Shown here: positions 1 to 9,834 of the stretch, piece by piece | Layout of the letters: each line of letters begins with the position of its first letter | Position numbering within the stretch: position 1 is the stretch's first letter | Assembly (NCBI GenBank): GCA_038496445.1 | Contig: JALMLS010000314.1 | Location: 1-39,864, forward strand | Reading direction: 5' to 3' | Length of the DNA: 39,864 nt | Source: Trichosphaerium sp. ATCC 40318 | Taxonomy: Eukaryota > Discosea > Flabellinia > Trichosidae | The notes under the pieces: model-generated | Told to the model about the DNA's origin: nothing | The model's database searches: none | Seen by the model: the letters and a program-made list of their open reading frames with translations, nothing else | Translations under genes and position numbers: made by a program

Positions 1-425
1 TGCCCGCGATTTGACACAACTGATGACCAACAATCAAGTACCAATAATGTAAATCTCGAACTAGAGTCTTCACAAAAAAACACAATGTGAAATCGAGAAA
101 CTAAAGAAAATCAACGTAAATATGAAGGAACTTCATGAGATATACATGCAAGGCAACAACAAGATATAGCCAGCTTAGACCAAGACAATATCATCTTACA
201 AAGAAACGTCAATCACCATCAAAAAGAAAATGCCAACTTATCTCAAATTATCAACACCCTAAAGCAAGATAATTCGAGCCAGCAACAAGAAATTACCAAC
301 TTATCACAAATTATCAACACCCTAAAGCAAGATAATTCAACTCAGCAACAAGAAATTATCACTTATCACAAACCGTCACTACCCTACTTGCCAAAATAGC
401 CCAACTTGAAGGTAGCAAGAAGTAG
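1..425 (+). pseudogene. 3' end of a third ankyrin-PARP gene (last, coiled-coil exon), cut by the window edge
   Basis: This is the mirror copy of the last exon of ankyrin-PARP gene B (29507-29945). It encodes a glutamine/asparagine-rich coiled coil with repeats of the type NLSQIINTLKQDNSSQQQEI and ends at TAG 423-425. Against the right-arm copy it has four single-base indels: one G missing near base 14, one extra A near 74, one A missing near 141 and one A missing near 361. The frame is therefore broken. The rest of the gene, if present, lies left of the window. Either this copy is decaying or the sequence is unreliable at a contig edge; the arm just inside is almost identical to its partner, which favours caution. 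Confidence 0.7.
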
Positions 426-918
426 CTCCAATGTACAAGCATCCCGTAGCACAAATAAACATTTCCTTTACTTATTGTACTCTTTATTTGCACATGTTAA
501 AAAGATGATGTAAATGTTGCTGTGTGCATCAATTTCAATGTGCCTCTGTTATGACCCAACAATTATTAGAGGTTATATCATTGTCCAGATGAACTTTGTA
601 ATAGTAAGTTCTGCTTTAACTGGCGCTTCTGTGCTTTATGTGTCTAACGGTGGTTGCTGCACTACTAGATCAATTATCAATCCCTTATCATTTTATCTTG
701 TGTTGTAGGATCACGTGGGAATGAATAAAACAGATCACAAACTGGAGTTAACAGTAGCAACAGCACTTATTAAGAGCGCCTAACACAGTGCTGTACTAAT
801 ACATGAGCTAGCTGGTAAACATTGCTCACAAAGTCAAATCAATATCCGCGATGTGAATTCAGCTAATATGACTTTTGCTTGAACAATAAGTCCAAGTCAC
901 AACAAAACCAACCCTGAG
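426..918. other. Intergenic, PARP tail to F-box/LRR gene
   Basis: About 490 bp. It holds an ATG-started 64-codon open frame at 514-708 that is also intact in the right arm (29224-29418). Conservation is expected from the recent duplication, so this is not evidence of a gene. A CACGTG lies at 712-717. No other signal was recognised. Confidence 0.5.
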
Positions 919-1773
919 ATGGCCGCTAATGGAAACGATTCTAGCCTTATTGATATCATGCCTCTAGAGCTGCTATGCGCTATTTTTACTCAAATGGCAT
1001 CAAATAAGACTCGCTGTACTGCAGGACAATGTTGTAGGCTTTTTTCTACTATAATACACGATTATGTTGGCTATTACGCAGTTAGAGTTACAGAACAAAA
1101 TTGTAGGCAAATTATACCTTGTAAGGCTATCATACGTCATTCTATGATAAGATTTTACGATTTGGCTCCTATATTTCTATTCACTGGTTTAAAAAAAGTG
1201 CGTTTTTCTTATGGTAGTGGATCACGTGTCACGGACGAGATTGTTCGATGCTTAACAGGGGTTCACACTATTAATATAACATCTTGTCGGTTGATAAGTG
1301 GCAAAAGTCTGAAGGCATTCCGTGGCGCACATACTGTTATTCTTCAAGGATCATGTGATTTCAATGGCAAAGGAAAAAACTACTTCAAAGGTGTTCACAC
1401 CCTTAGATTAGGTTTTTATCCAAGGCCTACCTACTCTGGTCGTTGGATAGCTTCACTAGCAGGTATACATACATTGGACATTGGCCTATCAGTGAGTAGT
1501 ATTGGTATTAAAAACGAACATATAGCAGCACTTGCTGGTATCTCGGAACTGGTTTTGTCAGGTGCTTCATTCTTGACTGATGAGGGTATAATACCTTTGA
1601 AAGGTATTAAGATATTACGTATTAGTAACTGTAGTGTTACTGCAAAAGGTATTCATTGGTTACTACCTGAGCTTAAGGTTTTTGACATCTATGAGTGTGA
1701 TACTATTTCTAAAGAAGAATTTAAAGATATCTTAACTAAAATGTTAACCTACAAAGAACAACGTACGGACTGA
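919..1773 (+). CDS. F-box/leucine-rich-repeat protein (first family, intact copy)
   Basis: Single-exon gene for 284 residues. Residues about 12-50 (IDIMPLELLCAIFTQ followed by a C-x(3)-C segment) fit an F-box, the motif that binds Skp1 in SCF ubiquitin ligases. From about residue 85 on there are degenerate LRRs spaced about 20-25 residues, with recurring GVHTINI, GAHTVIL, GVHTLRL and GIHTLDI cores and TDEGI links. This is the cysteine-containing LRR style of FBXL proteins. The inferred role is substrate adaptor of an SCF E3 ligase in cytosol or nucleus. The start is the first ATG that includes the F-box. The right-arm copy has the same C-terminal 209 residues but is split by a mobile element. 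An AATAAATAAAC stretch near 1865 may serve polyadenylation. Confidence 0.85.
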   Translation: MAANGNDSSLIDIMPLELLCAIFTQMASNKTRCTAGQCCRLFSTIIHDYVGYYAVRVTEQNCRQIIPCKAIIRHSMIRFYDLAPIFLFTGLKKVRFSYGSGSRVTDEIVRCLTGVHTINITSCRLISGKSLKAFRGAHTVILQGSCDFNGKGKNYFKGVHTLRLGFYPRPTYSGRWIASLAGIHTLDIGLSVSSIGIKNEHIAALAGISELVLSGASFLTDEGIIPLKGIKILRISNCSVTAKGIHWLLPELKVFDIYECDTISKEEFKDILTKMLTYKEQRTD

Positions 1774-2243
1774 CTCTTGACAAGCTTTGTGATATCACAA
1801 TCAAACATAGGAATTAGTTTGTGTTATTTTTGATGAATATAGTGACTGTAAATAGAGAAAATTAATAAATAAACACTGGAAGGAACATTTCCGAAAAGTT
1901 ATTTTCTTACTTATGCTATCGATTTCCCCTTTCAATTACCTGAGAAAGAACTGTGATTCATGTAAATTAATAGCCACTGTAGCGTCCTACTAATTAAGAA
2001 CAGCGAAGTATGCGTACATGGGCATTGTAAAAAGTAATTGAAAAAAAAAAGCATTCAAAATCTCGAAATGTTGTTCTAGCCTAAGAAACTTTGTCGTGTT
2101 TTTAAACGACTAAGCTACATGCATTAGCAAACGCGGTACCTGAGTGATGTAAAACCTGTCACAACAGGTTTTCGATTCACAACAGATAAGCTAGCTTTCA
2201 CATGTATTTCTTTGTTCACGGTTAGTTAATAATCGCACGTAGA
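1774..2243. other. Intergenic region upstream of the P450
   Basis: 470 bp with no open frame of note. It holds the 3' end of the F-box gene (A-rich AATAAATAAAC near 1865) and the P450 promoter region with a perfect dyad at 2151-2172. Confidence 0.6.
2151..2172. promoter_or_regulatory. Perfect 9+9 bp dyad upstream of the P450
   Basis: AAAACCTGT and its exact reverse complement ACAGGTTTT are separated by 4 nt, about 72 bp upstream of the P450 ATG. The same dyad is kept in the right arm (26597-26618). It could be a transcription-factor site or a hairpin in the 5' leader. Function is inferred only from symmetry and position. Confidence 0.4.
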
Positions 2244-4143
2244 ATGTTGTACACGGCCATAATTTTCTCTGTATGCGCTATTGTATTCATGTATTGGCTG
2301 TTTCAACGTAAAACAGATATTCCAGGACCAAAAGGATATCCTCTTATTGGTAGCTTATTAGATGTAATAAAATCACCTGAAAACCGACTTGATTTATTCG
2401 AAGAGGCACGTTTAAAAAAACAATTTTCAATCAAAACCCACGTGATATTTTTTTTTTGACATTCTATGTTAGTGGCGGCAAAAATATGGAGATGTTTATC
2501 AAGTTAGCGTGTTTGGAAAGAAAATGGTGTTCATTTCTGATTTTGAAGATATGAGGACTGTACTGAAGCATAAAAACATCTTTATATCAGACATAGTGTC
2601 AAACCCAAGAGCAGTGGAGGTTCGGCTTGAAAGTATCTTTTTTTTTTTTTTGGTTTTTTGATTTTTACCACGCACGTGCTTTTGATCTGAATCGATACTA
2701 GTCACTTAAGCTTGATCTTTCTTTGGGACTTCAAAAGGGTCATAACTGGAAGGTGATGAGAAAGTTGGTAGCCCCTGGTTTTACGAATAAATACTTGAGA
2801 TCCAAGTTTGATGGGATTTTGCATGTGCTTGCATCACAGACATATGAACTTGAGAGCTTTGCAAAGAGCGGTGAATGTATAGTTGATCCTTATAAGTTTA
2901 CATCAAGAATGACTCTTGGCGTTATATCTCAATTACTTTTTAAGATAGACAAGTTTGAAGGTAAGCTCTTTTCATAGTATTTATTATTTTGAAAATCTCA
3001 AAAAAAAAGATGAACAGAAAGAGCGTCAGTTGCTTGATGCTTTTGGAGCATTATTGGTTGTTCTTGTAAGAAGAGACTCGTTTGCTTTTGATTATTGGAA
3101 AATACCTTTATTGGTGCCAAAGGTACCAATATTAAACGGCTTTTTGGAACAGTCTCTGACAACTTGAAAACAAGGAGGAAAAAGCCTTTATGCATTCAAT
3201 GGACAATGTTGTCATTCCTTTCATTAAGCAAGTCATGGAGAAAGCAGAAAATAACCTAAAGATTCCTGGATACAAACCTCAAAATATAGTAGAGGTACTC
3301 GAAATACAACACCAGAAGCTAACAAATTAAATTTTTTTAGGAAATGCTTGTTGAAAAAGATGGAGAAATATGGACTTCTGAAAGCATTTTGTCTAATATT
3401 CTTGGTATCTATCTTGCAGGAGTTGAAACAACTGCTTCTGTGATGGTTTCTGTGATGTATGTTTTGTGCAAATATCCTGAGTTTCAGGACATCATCTACA
3501 ACGAGGTTGAACCAATGATGAAGAAAGAAAATCCCGATTTCGCTGATTTTATGAATAACACAAAACTCCTGAACTTTGTGAAAGAAGTACTTCGTCTATA
3601 CGGACCTATACTCTTGTTATTCAGAAAACCGATAAAACCATATAAATTACAATCAAAACATGGGAGTACGACTTATAAACTTTCGCCAAAAAAAATCTCT
3701 TTTTTTTCTTACCTTATATTTTTTAACACGTGGGTTTTTCTGTAGCGTTTGAGATTCCTGCAGGCGCTAATGTAATTCTTAATACTCAATCTGGTTACCA
3801 AGATGAAACTAACTATGTAGATGCTAAGATTTTCAACCCAGATAGATACAATAGCCCAGGTAAGATAACAACCTCGTTGCATTTCGTTTTTTTCAAAAAA
3901 GACAGAAACAGAAATCTAACCTTGTTAGGAGTCACTCCGTACTTTGGGTTTGGCGGTGTTCCCCGCATTTGTCCAGGCCAGCATTTGGCTATTATAGAGT
4001 TAGCAATACTATCTGCAGTGATGTGTTATCACTTCCGTATATCACCTGCACCTGGATGCATTCTAGAAGACGTAAAGTTTGTTTCAAAGCCTGCAGTAAG
4101 ATGCAAAGGTCTTTCAGTGCAACTATCAATGCGTCAAGTATAA
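2244..4143 (+). CDS. Cytochrome P450 monooxygenase (left-arm copy)
   Basis: Eight exons: 2244-2405, 2473-2619, 2702-2960, 3010-3122, 3175-3294, 3341-3665, 3746-3859, 3929-4143; 484 residues, the usual P450 size. An N-terminal hydrophobic anchor (about residues 2-19) is followed by a proline-rich hinge (IPGPKGYPLIG), as in microsomal P450s. The I-helix oxygen-binding motif is AGVETTA, the K-helix ExxR is KEVLRLYGP, and the heme-ligand loop is FGFGGVPRICPGQ. That loop has Val where FxxGxRxCxG normally has the second Gly. Intron 1 is best read as GC-AG (GAG/GCACGT to TAG/TGG), which restores the helix-A text FEEWRQKYGDVY. A 52-nt intron at 3123-3174 removes an apparent frameshift. The FGG..R.CPG loop loosely resembles the CYP26/CYP120/CYP85 type; the substrate is unknown. 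Confidence 0.9.
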
Positions 4144-4628
4144 AAATACATATTTAACAATGTATTAATAAAACATACACAAAGGGGGTACTCCTAAATG
4201 AAGTTACCGGGCTGGCGATTGATAAAAGCCTGAAAATTGGGTAGAAAACAATTAAAAAAGTATTCACATTGAGTACCTCTGTTGTGATCAATAGTTAAAG
4301 ACTAGCTTTGGTAGAGATATGTGATGCAGTCAAAGTAGAGTCTTCGAATCTATTTAAAACGCGTTTCAAAGCTACATAGTGTGACGAGTAGCCAAGTTCA
4401 AGGATTTAACATTAACTGACCACTGAATAGAATTAACGATAGTACGATCCACTCTTACGGGTGCTACACGCAAAAAAATACATCCTACGTAAGTTAGAAC
4501 CCCCGAAATGGTCAGATTTTTAAACAAGATTTACATAGCATAATATCACGTGATAATCATACAAAACAACTAAACACACACGAAATACGCGTCGACACAC
4601 ATTGAAATTTCGATAAAAATACAAAACA
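4144..4628. other. Intergenic, divergent between the arms
   Basis: 485 bp. Its mirror in the right arm (24152-24626) shows many substitutions and small indels, in contrast to the nearly identical P450 just outside it. A CACGTG lies at 4547-4552, about 77 bp upstream of the next gene. No gene seen. Confidence 0.6.
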
Positions 4629-5846
4629 ATGCAATCTGTAGACACCCTCATACACCTTCCAATAGAACTATTAGTGCGTATTCTCAGCTACAATCTAGAC
4701 TTAGATATGGACTCTATATCATGTGTTTGTCGTTTGTTGTCGATTATTGCCGATCAACACATCCAATACATCTCAACGCGTTACATAAGGTTAAAAACAA
4801 AGACAGACGTTTACAGACTTTTACTGTACCCACGATTACTCACAAAGGCTAGAATAACATGCTACCCGTCCATATCGAACAGAAGACTATTAAAACTATC
4901 AGGTGTACGTAATATAGCTTTAAGGAGAGCTAGTAGAATCACAGATAAAGGTCTATTTGCACTCTCGGGAGTACATTGCATAGATTTATCCGGTTGTCAT
5001 TCTATCACAGGTGAAGGTTTTAAAGCGTTATCTGGAGTACATACAATAAAACTAAGTGACTGTTGTCGTATCACAGATGAAGGTTTATCCTATCTGTCTG
5101 GAGTTTATTATATTGACTTGTCGGATACCTTTGTTACTGACAAAGGAATTCAAGCGTTACAAGGTGTTCACACAATAAACTTGTCAATGTGCTCAAGAAT
5201 AACCGATAAGGGAATATCTTATCTATCAGGTGTTCATACTATAAGTCTCAAGTATACAAAGGTAGGTGATGTTGGGATCAAATCACTTTCTGGTGTACAT
5301 GCTATTGATTTAGAAGACTGTGAGAATATTACAGATGAAGGTATTAAGTCATTGGCTGGTGTTCATACAATTAACTTACAGTACACTCATGCTACTGATG
5401 ATAGTATTAAATGTCTTTCTGGTGTTTATAGTATAAAGTTAAGTGAAACAGAAGTAACAGATGAAGGTTTAAAATCGCTCTCTGGCGTTCACACTATTTG
5501 GTTGGTAGATTGTAAAAATATCACAAATCTTGGTGTTAGAGCTTTAGCTGGTGCTCATACAATTAATCTTCAGTATTGTCATCAAATAACTGACTCTGGT
5601 ATTGTACCTCTTGCTGGTGTACATACTATAGGATTATCGGCAACAAATGTTACAGATAGAGGTGTAAAAGCTCTTGTTGGTGCTCATACTATTTATTTAG
5701 GTCAAACAAAAGTCACCAATGAAGGTGTTGAAGCACTTGCAAAAGAAGCTGATACAATATCATTACATAATTGTCGTGGAGTAAATGCACTTGGTGTTAG
5801 AGTTATATCTAAGGCTTTTTTACAAAGAAGATTGGTAGGGTTGTAA
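4629..5846 (+). CDS. F-box/leucine-rich-repeat protein with about a dozen LRRs (left-arm copy)
   Basis: Single-exon gene, 405 residues. The N-terminal F-box (about residues 6-45: IHLPIELLVRILSYN then a C-x-C segment) is followed by a run of roughly a dozen LRRs of 20-25 residues. Their core is GVHTINLSxC and the link is xITDxGIxxL(S/A). This matches the FBXL architecture, in which the LRR solenoid selects the substrate for an SCF ubiquitin ligase. The right-arm copy (22934-24151) differs at four residues: Cys/Arg, Thr/Ser, Lys/Asn and Ser/Phe, all in the LRRs. With no intron and an ATG just upstream of the F-box, the start is secure. The substrate is unknown. Confidence 0.9.
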   Translation: MQSVDTLIHLPIELLVRILSYNLDLDMDSISCVCRLLSIIADQHIQYISTRYIRLKTKTDVYRLLLYPRLLTKARITCYPSISNRRLLKLSGVRNIALRRASRITDKGLFALSGVHCIDLSGCHSITGEGFKALSGVHTIKLSDCCRITDEGLSYLSGVYYIDLSDTFVTDKGIQALQGVHTINLSMCSRITDKGISYLSGVHTISLKYTKVGDVGIKSLSGVHAIDLEDCENITDEGIKSLAGVHTINLQYTHATDDSIKCLSGVYSIKLSETEVTDEGLKSLSGVHTIWLVDCKNITNLGVRALAGAHTINLQYCHQITDSGIVPLAGVHTIGLSATNVTDRGVKALVGAHTIYLGQTKVTNEGVEALAKEADTISLHNCRGVNALGVRVISKAFLQRRLVGL

Positions 5847-6195
5847 GCGAAAAGACATTTTCAAACACCTTAGTCAGTGTTCTATTAATAAAAATACTTC
5901 AATGTTAATCCACCTGTCACTGGCCACTCAAACTTTTTTCCAACCTCACATACAACATTTGTAAGAGCTTAAATTCACCAGGGCAATATGTATGCCTCGT
6001 ATACAGAACTTGAAGTCTCCACTGTTTGTTGATTAGGCAAGCTTGTATTATTTTCTAATGACATTGATTCGATTCATTACAAACACAAAAACGGTTGAAA
6101 GCAGCATTGACTTATGCATTCATTCCTTGCTGTTGAGGAACTAGGTGTGGAAATAGTGTAAAAAGTATCAATTTATTTTGACGAATCTTGTTTTT
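5847..6195. other. Convergent intergenic region
   Basis: 349 bp between two convergent genes, with an AATAAAAA stretch near 5885 and T-rich sequence. Nothing else recognised. It is also present in the right arm (22574-22933). Confidence 0.6.
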
Positions 6196-6708
6196 TTAAT
6201 GCAACCACGTGCGTTTTCTATTCTTATCAATAATGTATGCTTTTTCAATTGTACCATCTTCATTCCAATACTCGGATTTACCTATTTCCTTACCATCTTT
6301 GTATGTCTTTTTCATGTACACCTTACCACTTGCGTACCATTTAGTACAATCCCCTTCTAATACATTATTGTTGTAGCAACAAACTTCATAGAGTTGCCCG
6401 TTTTGATACCATTTCCTTGATACGCCACTTCTTTGTCCGTTTTTAAACCCAAGTTCGGTCTTTTTGGTTCCATTCTTATGCCATTGTGTACATAGACCAT
6501 CACGTACGCCCATAGTAAAAGATTGTACTTCTACAAGCTGTTGAAAGGCCCACTTTTTAAAAACACCGTTTTTTACCAAATCGTATGAGAATCTAGATGT
6601 CGTTGCTGTTTGCTTGCATAGTAGTGGCCAAACTACAAAAACAGACTTATCAATAGATGTAATAATATAGTGAAGTTCAGTGGGTATGCCCAAAAGCGAC
6701 GAAGCCAT
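6196..6708 (-). CDS. F-box-like protein with MORN-type (YwqK-like) repeats (left-arm copy)
   Basis: Single exon, 170 residues. The N-terminus (LLGIPTELHYIITSID) is F-box-like. The rest is a run of MORN_2-type repeats of about 20-24 residues with cores such as DGLCTQWHKNG, GVSRKWYQNGQ, GDCTKWYASGK and KSEYWNEDG. These resemble the repeats annotated in bacteria as YwqK-family and found in protists and giant viruses; they are thought to be binding surfaces. The right-arm copy (22061-22573) differs at about 8 residues, more than the other duplicated genes. The inferred role is a small SCF adaptor, but the F-box call is tentative. A CACGTG falls in its last codons. Confidence 0.75.
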   Translation of the reverse strand: MASSLLGIPTELHYIITSIDKSVFVVWPLLCKQTATTSRFSYDLVKNGVFKKWAFQQLVEVQSFTMGVRDGLCTQWHKNGTKKTELGFKNGQRSGVSRKWYQNGQLYEVCCYNNNVLEGDCTKWYASGKVYMKKTYKDGKEIGKSEYWNEDGTIEKAYIIDKNRKRTWLH

Positions 6709-7494
6709 TACACTAAGTTTGTTGGCCTGCTACGCCAATTTCAAATAAAACTATTGGTGTAGGTTAAGTTCGTATAGTGGTTAAGATAGTGTAAACTTGT
6801 GACAGTATAAAGAAGTATTTTACTGGCGTTTGATAAGTGAGATGTAGTTGTTTAAGTACGGTAGTATCGTAAAACAACATCAGTAGTTCTATACAAGGGC
6901 AGATTACGATTCAAAAAGTTTTTGTGTTGATTGATTGAATGTTTCAATTGATTTATGTAATTTGTTGTATATGTACAAGAGATAACTCCAAATTAATAAA
7001 TGGGAAGGGTCTCTGGCTACGTGATCCAGGGGATCGAAGTTGAGTGAGACGTATTCTCTCCAATTTGGTATTGTAGATCAACAAGAACGCGTGAATCTAA
7101 GGTCTGCAATTGTTGGCTGATGGCAAGCATAAGTTTAGTATCACAAGCTTCAAGGTAGCTAGATCGTAATCACATCGGCAAACTTGTTACCATAAGGCTA
7201 GCTTTCTCTTAAAGTCCAACTTTTTACGTCGTCCAACAGCCGATCTCAATTTCTAGTTTCTCAAAGCTTGCAAATGTTTATCAGACGTAGTTCACCATCA
7301 TGGTGGTTACATTAGAATTCGTATCACGTGTTATTCTCATATTGCCGGGGAGCTCGCTACTAAAGAACACCAAAATAGTGTTATACACACAGCCCTACAG
7401 ATAAAGATCTACATATCTACAGTTGACCACAGTGGTTTTCATAAGGTCGCTGGCTTAACTATCGTCGTATTTTTTTTCTTTCTAAACAACAATA
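6709..7494. other. Intergenic region at the inner end of the left arm
   Basis: About 790 bp. Homology to the right arm runs 6709-6799 and about 7116-7405, interrupted by about 315 bp found only here. A CACGTG at 7325-7330 is shared with the right arm (21757). No gene seen. Confidence 0.6.
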
Positions 7495-8526
7495 ATGCTT
7501 ATGCCTAAATCAGAACTACACAAAGCTGTACTGGCAAATGATATTGAAACAGTTGAAAAATTACTTCAAGAAGGCGCAAACCCCAATGAAACTATTACGC
7601 TCATACATGTTGCGTTACGCACAGACGAACAAGTCAATTGCCAGGAAGCGATACCAAACATAGAAATAATTTCGATGCTCCTCAAATACAATGCAGACGT
7701 CAATGGCCTTTATGTTTATGATAAAAGGAACCGACATAAAAGAACAGTAGCTTTTCAAGAGATCTTGTCTCTGACGCTTGAAAACCCTTCCGAGTACTAT
7801 GACCTTTTGAAACTTGGTCTATCAAAAGGTGGTGATGTAAATACTTCAGAGACAATAAATAGAGCAGGAAGTTATGGCCATTTTACAAAAACATTGCTTA
7901 CAAAAGCAGTTGATAATCCTGTTATCCTCCAAATGCTACTCGAGACACCTGGCACTGATCCTGATGCCTATAATTTTACAAAAGATTGTTTCTTTGACAC
8001 ACAATTTACAACATTACATCTCTTGCTTCAACAAAAAACAGATTTCAATGAGCTCTCAATGCTGTTATTACTTCACCATGGAGCTGATGTTAACAAGAAA
8101 AGAATTTCCAATTGTTATCGTGATTGCACAATATATGCTTCAGCCACACCTTTGCATTTGGCTATTAAATCAAAAGATGTTAGAAGAGTTTTGATTCTTC
8201 GTATGTTCAATGCAGATGTAACAATACCTTTCTCTTCTGGGGATCAAACATTAACTTGTATGCAAATGATTGATAAGTACATGTATACAAATTCGGAAGC
8301 TAAGGAATTGATGATATTGGCGTTAAATCAGAGATGGCATCCAAGATTACATCAATATTTTCCAAAGTTTTTTAGAGATCAAGTTTTTTACCTTATGCTC
8401 TGTATCAAACGTCTTCAACCTTATCTACCACCTGAACTAGTACAATATATAATATGTAAGGTTGTCAATGGAGAGTTTTTCGTACCAGAACTTATTGTCG
8501 ACCTTGAATTCTTCAATGTTGACTAA
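7495..8526 (+). CDS. Ankyrin-repeat protein with a C-terminal F-box-like motif
   Basis: Single-exon gene, 343 residues, just inside the left arm and not duplicated in the right. Ankyrin-like helices appear from residue 6 (SELHKAVLANDIETVEKLL), then EIISMLLKYNADVNG, QMLLETPGTDPDAY, MLLLLHHGADVNK and ATPLHLAIKSKDVRR. The C-terminal stretch QPYLPPELVQYII has the LP.E...I pattern of an F-box start placed at the end of the protein. Ankyrin arrays ending in a short F-box-like segment are known in several eukaryote-interacting systems. The role here is unproven, perhaps another ubiquitin-ligase adaptor. Its 3' end has GAAATAAAC just after the stop. Confidence 0.75.
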   Translation: MLMPKSELHKAVLANDIETVEKLLQEGANPNETITLIHVALRTDEQVNCQEAIPNIEIISMLLKYNADVNGLYVYDKRNRHKRTVAFQEILSLTLENPSEYYDLLKLGLSKGGDVNTSETINRAGSYGHFTKTLLTKAVDNPVILQMLLETPGTDPDAYNFTKDCFFDTQFTTLHLLLQQKTDFNELSMLLLLHHGADVNKKRISNCYRDCTIYASATPLHLAIKSKDVRRVLILRMFNADVTIPFSSGDQTLTCMQMIDKYMYTNSEAKELMILALNQRWHPRLHQYFPKFFRDQVFYLMLCIKRLQPYLPPELVQYIICKVVNGEFFVPELIVDLEFFNVD

Positions 8527-9834
8527 TGAAATAAACACGTTTTATTTCACGAGTAATTTTGTTCTATAAATAAATACCACATGTTGTAAATGCCAGATTA
8601 CGTTTTCATCAATCACTTTTGCGTTGTAAAAGTGGGACATGTGTAACATTGCTCATACTATTGAGCTTTTAGACTTACCAACAGATTGTTGATTTTTTAC
8701 ATGTATTCACAGCTTCGGAATCTGTACAAGGGTTATTTCTGATCATTGGTAGTACAATAAAGCTGGGTGGTATTCACCGAGGCTACACAAAATAATTATC
8801 TTTAATTTTGTATCCAAGTACAACTGAAACTAGTTGTTTTAAGTTTTTGGAAAGGAATAACACAAAAAAAAATCCAATCTACTTTAATAGTTTTTCGCTA
8901 AAGGTGACTGAGAAGAAGGCCATTTCCATGAACTTCACCCGCTCAAATGCGGAGTTGACTCCCAAGAACATAGTAATAGTTATTTTTATTTATACTATTT
9001 GTTGTATGTTTCATTCTAGTTTAGACTGAATTTTAACAAAAAAAATCCAGTTTCTGCATGATCTGCCAGATCTGACGGATTTGACACTTCTGACAGATCT
9101 TGAAAATGTCATGTTTTAAATATGATCTATCCTCACACGCCTGTCCACATGATTTAATAAACATTGCAAACAATATTATTTACATATTTGACACTGACGT
9201 TTACAAAGCCTACTGGTGTTTTGGGAGGTTTTAATGATATTACACCTGTCTTGCTATTTGGGTGGTGCCATAGCGCTTTGTTGCGTAGGATAGGCGCTAG
9301 CGTATCGCTAGTAACTTATACATGTACGTTGCTTTTTCGAAGCAAAACATACAGTTTGAGTCATTCATACCATGTTTGGTAGTAATGCGATAGCTTTGTA
9401 GGCCATTGAAGCTTTTTTATTCGCCTTTAGCTCATTGATCACTCCTGTGGTTTGATCATACCTTGTACAGTTTGCGTAGTAAAATACTGCGATCATCTTC
9501 CATGGTCTATTGAAACTGACATTGAAAATTTTGTTACCATTTAAGGTAGGGTAAGTCATGAATACGAAGGACATTGCAGTGTAAATAGTTCACATTGTGA
9601 TAGATCTATACCATTTGACAGAAGTGTCAATTTTTGCTAGAAACTCACTTTCTAGAAAATATTAGTAAAACTCGAATGAGACAGACAATACATGGTAGCT
9701 GATGCCTAAAATAACACTTCCTAGTGTAAAAGGTGAAGCTTGAGTCACGTGATATAATTTAAACTAAGTAAAACTTGCTTTGGGAAACGCACAACCCAAA
9801 AAAATTGAAGAAAAATATACAGGTCTGAAAACCC
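8527..9834. other. Intergenic region, no convincing gene
   Basis: About 1.3 kb. It holds a 69-codon ATG-started minus-strand frame (9365-9574) and a short inverted pair TTGACACTTCTG/CAGAAGTGTCAA near 9083 and 9618. Neither is strong enough to call. A CACGTG lies at 9746-9751. Confidence 0.5.

Larger units (their letters stand above)
1..7405. repeat. Left arm of a large inverted repeat
   Basis: Base 1 pairs with about 29933 and base 7405 with about 21686 on the opposite strand. Gene order is mirrored throughout: PARP tail, F-box/LRR, P450, F-box/LRR, F-box/MORN. Protein-level identity is about 100 percent in the P450 and first F-box gene, about 99 percent in the second F-box gene (4 differences in 405 residues) and about 95 percent in the MORN-like gene. 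This arm has about 315 bp at 6800-7115 that are absent from the right arm and lacks the 1158-bp element found there. The outer end lies beyond the window. Confidence 0.95.

Noticed and set aside
514-708. A conserved 64-residue gene in both arms
   Set aside because: Conservation follows from the recent inverted duplication; the frame has no recognisable content and lies in a gene's 3' flank.
2406-2472. A 31-nt P450 intron starting at the GT of CACGTG (2442)
   Set aside because: It would be far shorter than other introns here and inserts residues not expected in helix A; the GC-AG reading from 2406 fits family sequence better.
3010-3294. Apparent frameshifts in the middle of the P450 gene, making both copies pseudogenes
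   Set aside because: A 52-nt GT-AG intron (3123-3174, GTACCA...AACAAG) joins LLVPK to EEKAFMHSMD in frame and gives a normal-length protein, so no frameshift is needed.
9083-9630. Possible small inverted-repeat element bounded by TTGACACTTCTG and its complement
   Set aside because: Only about 12-15 bp match, no target duplication is visible and no empty site exists for comparison.
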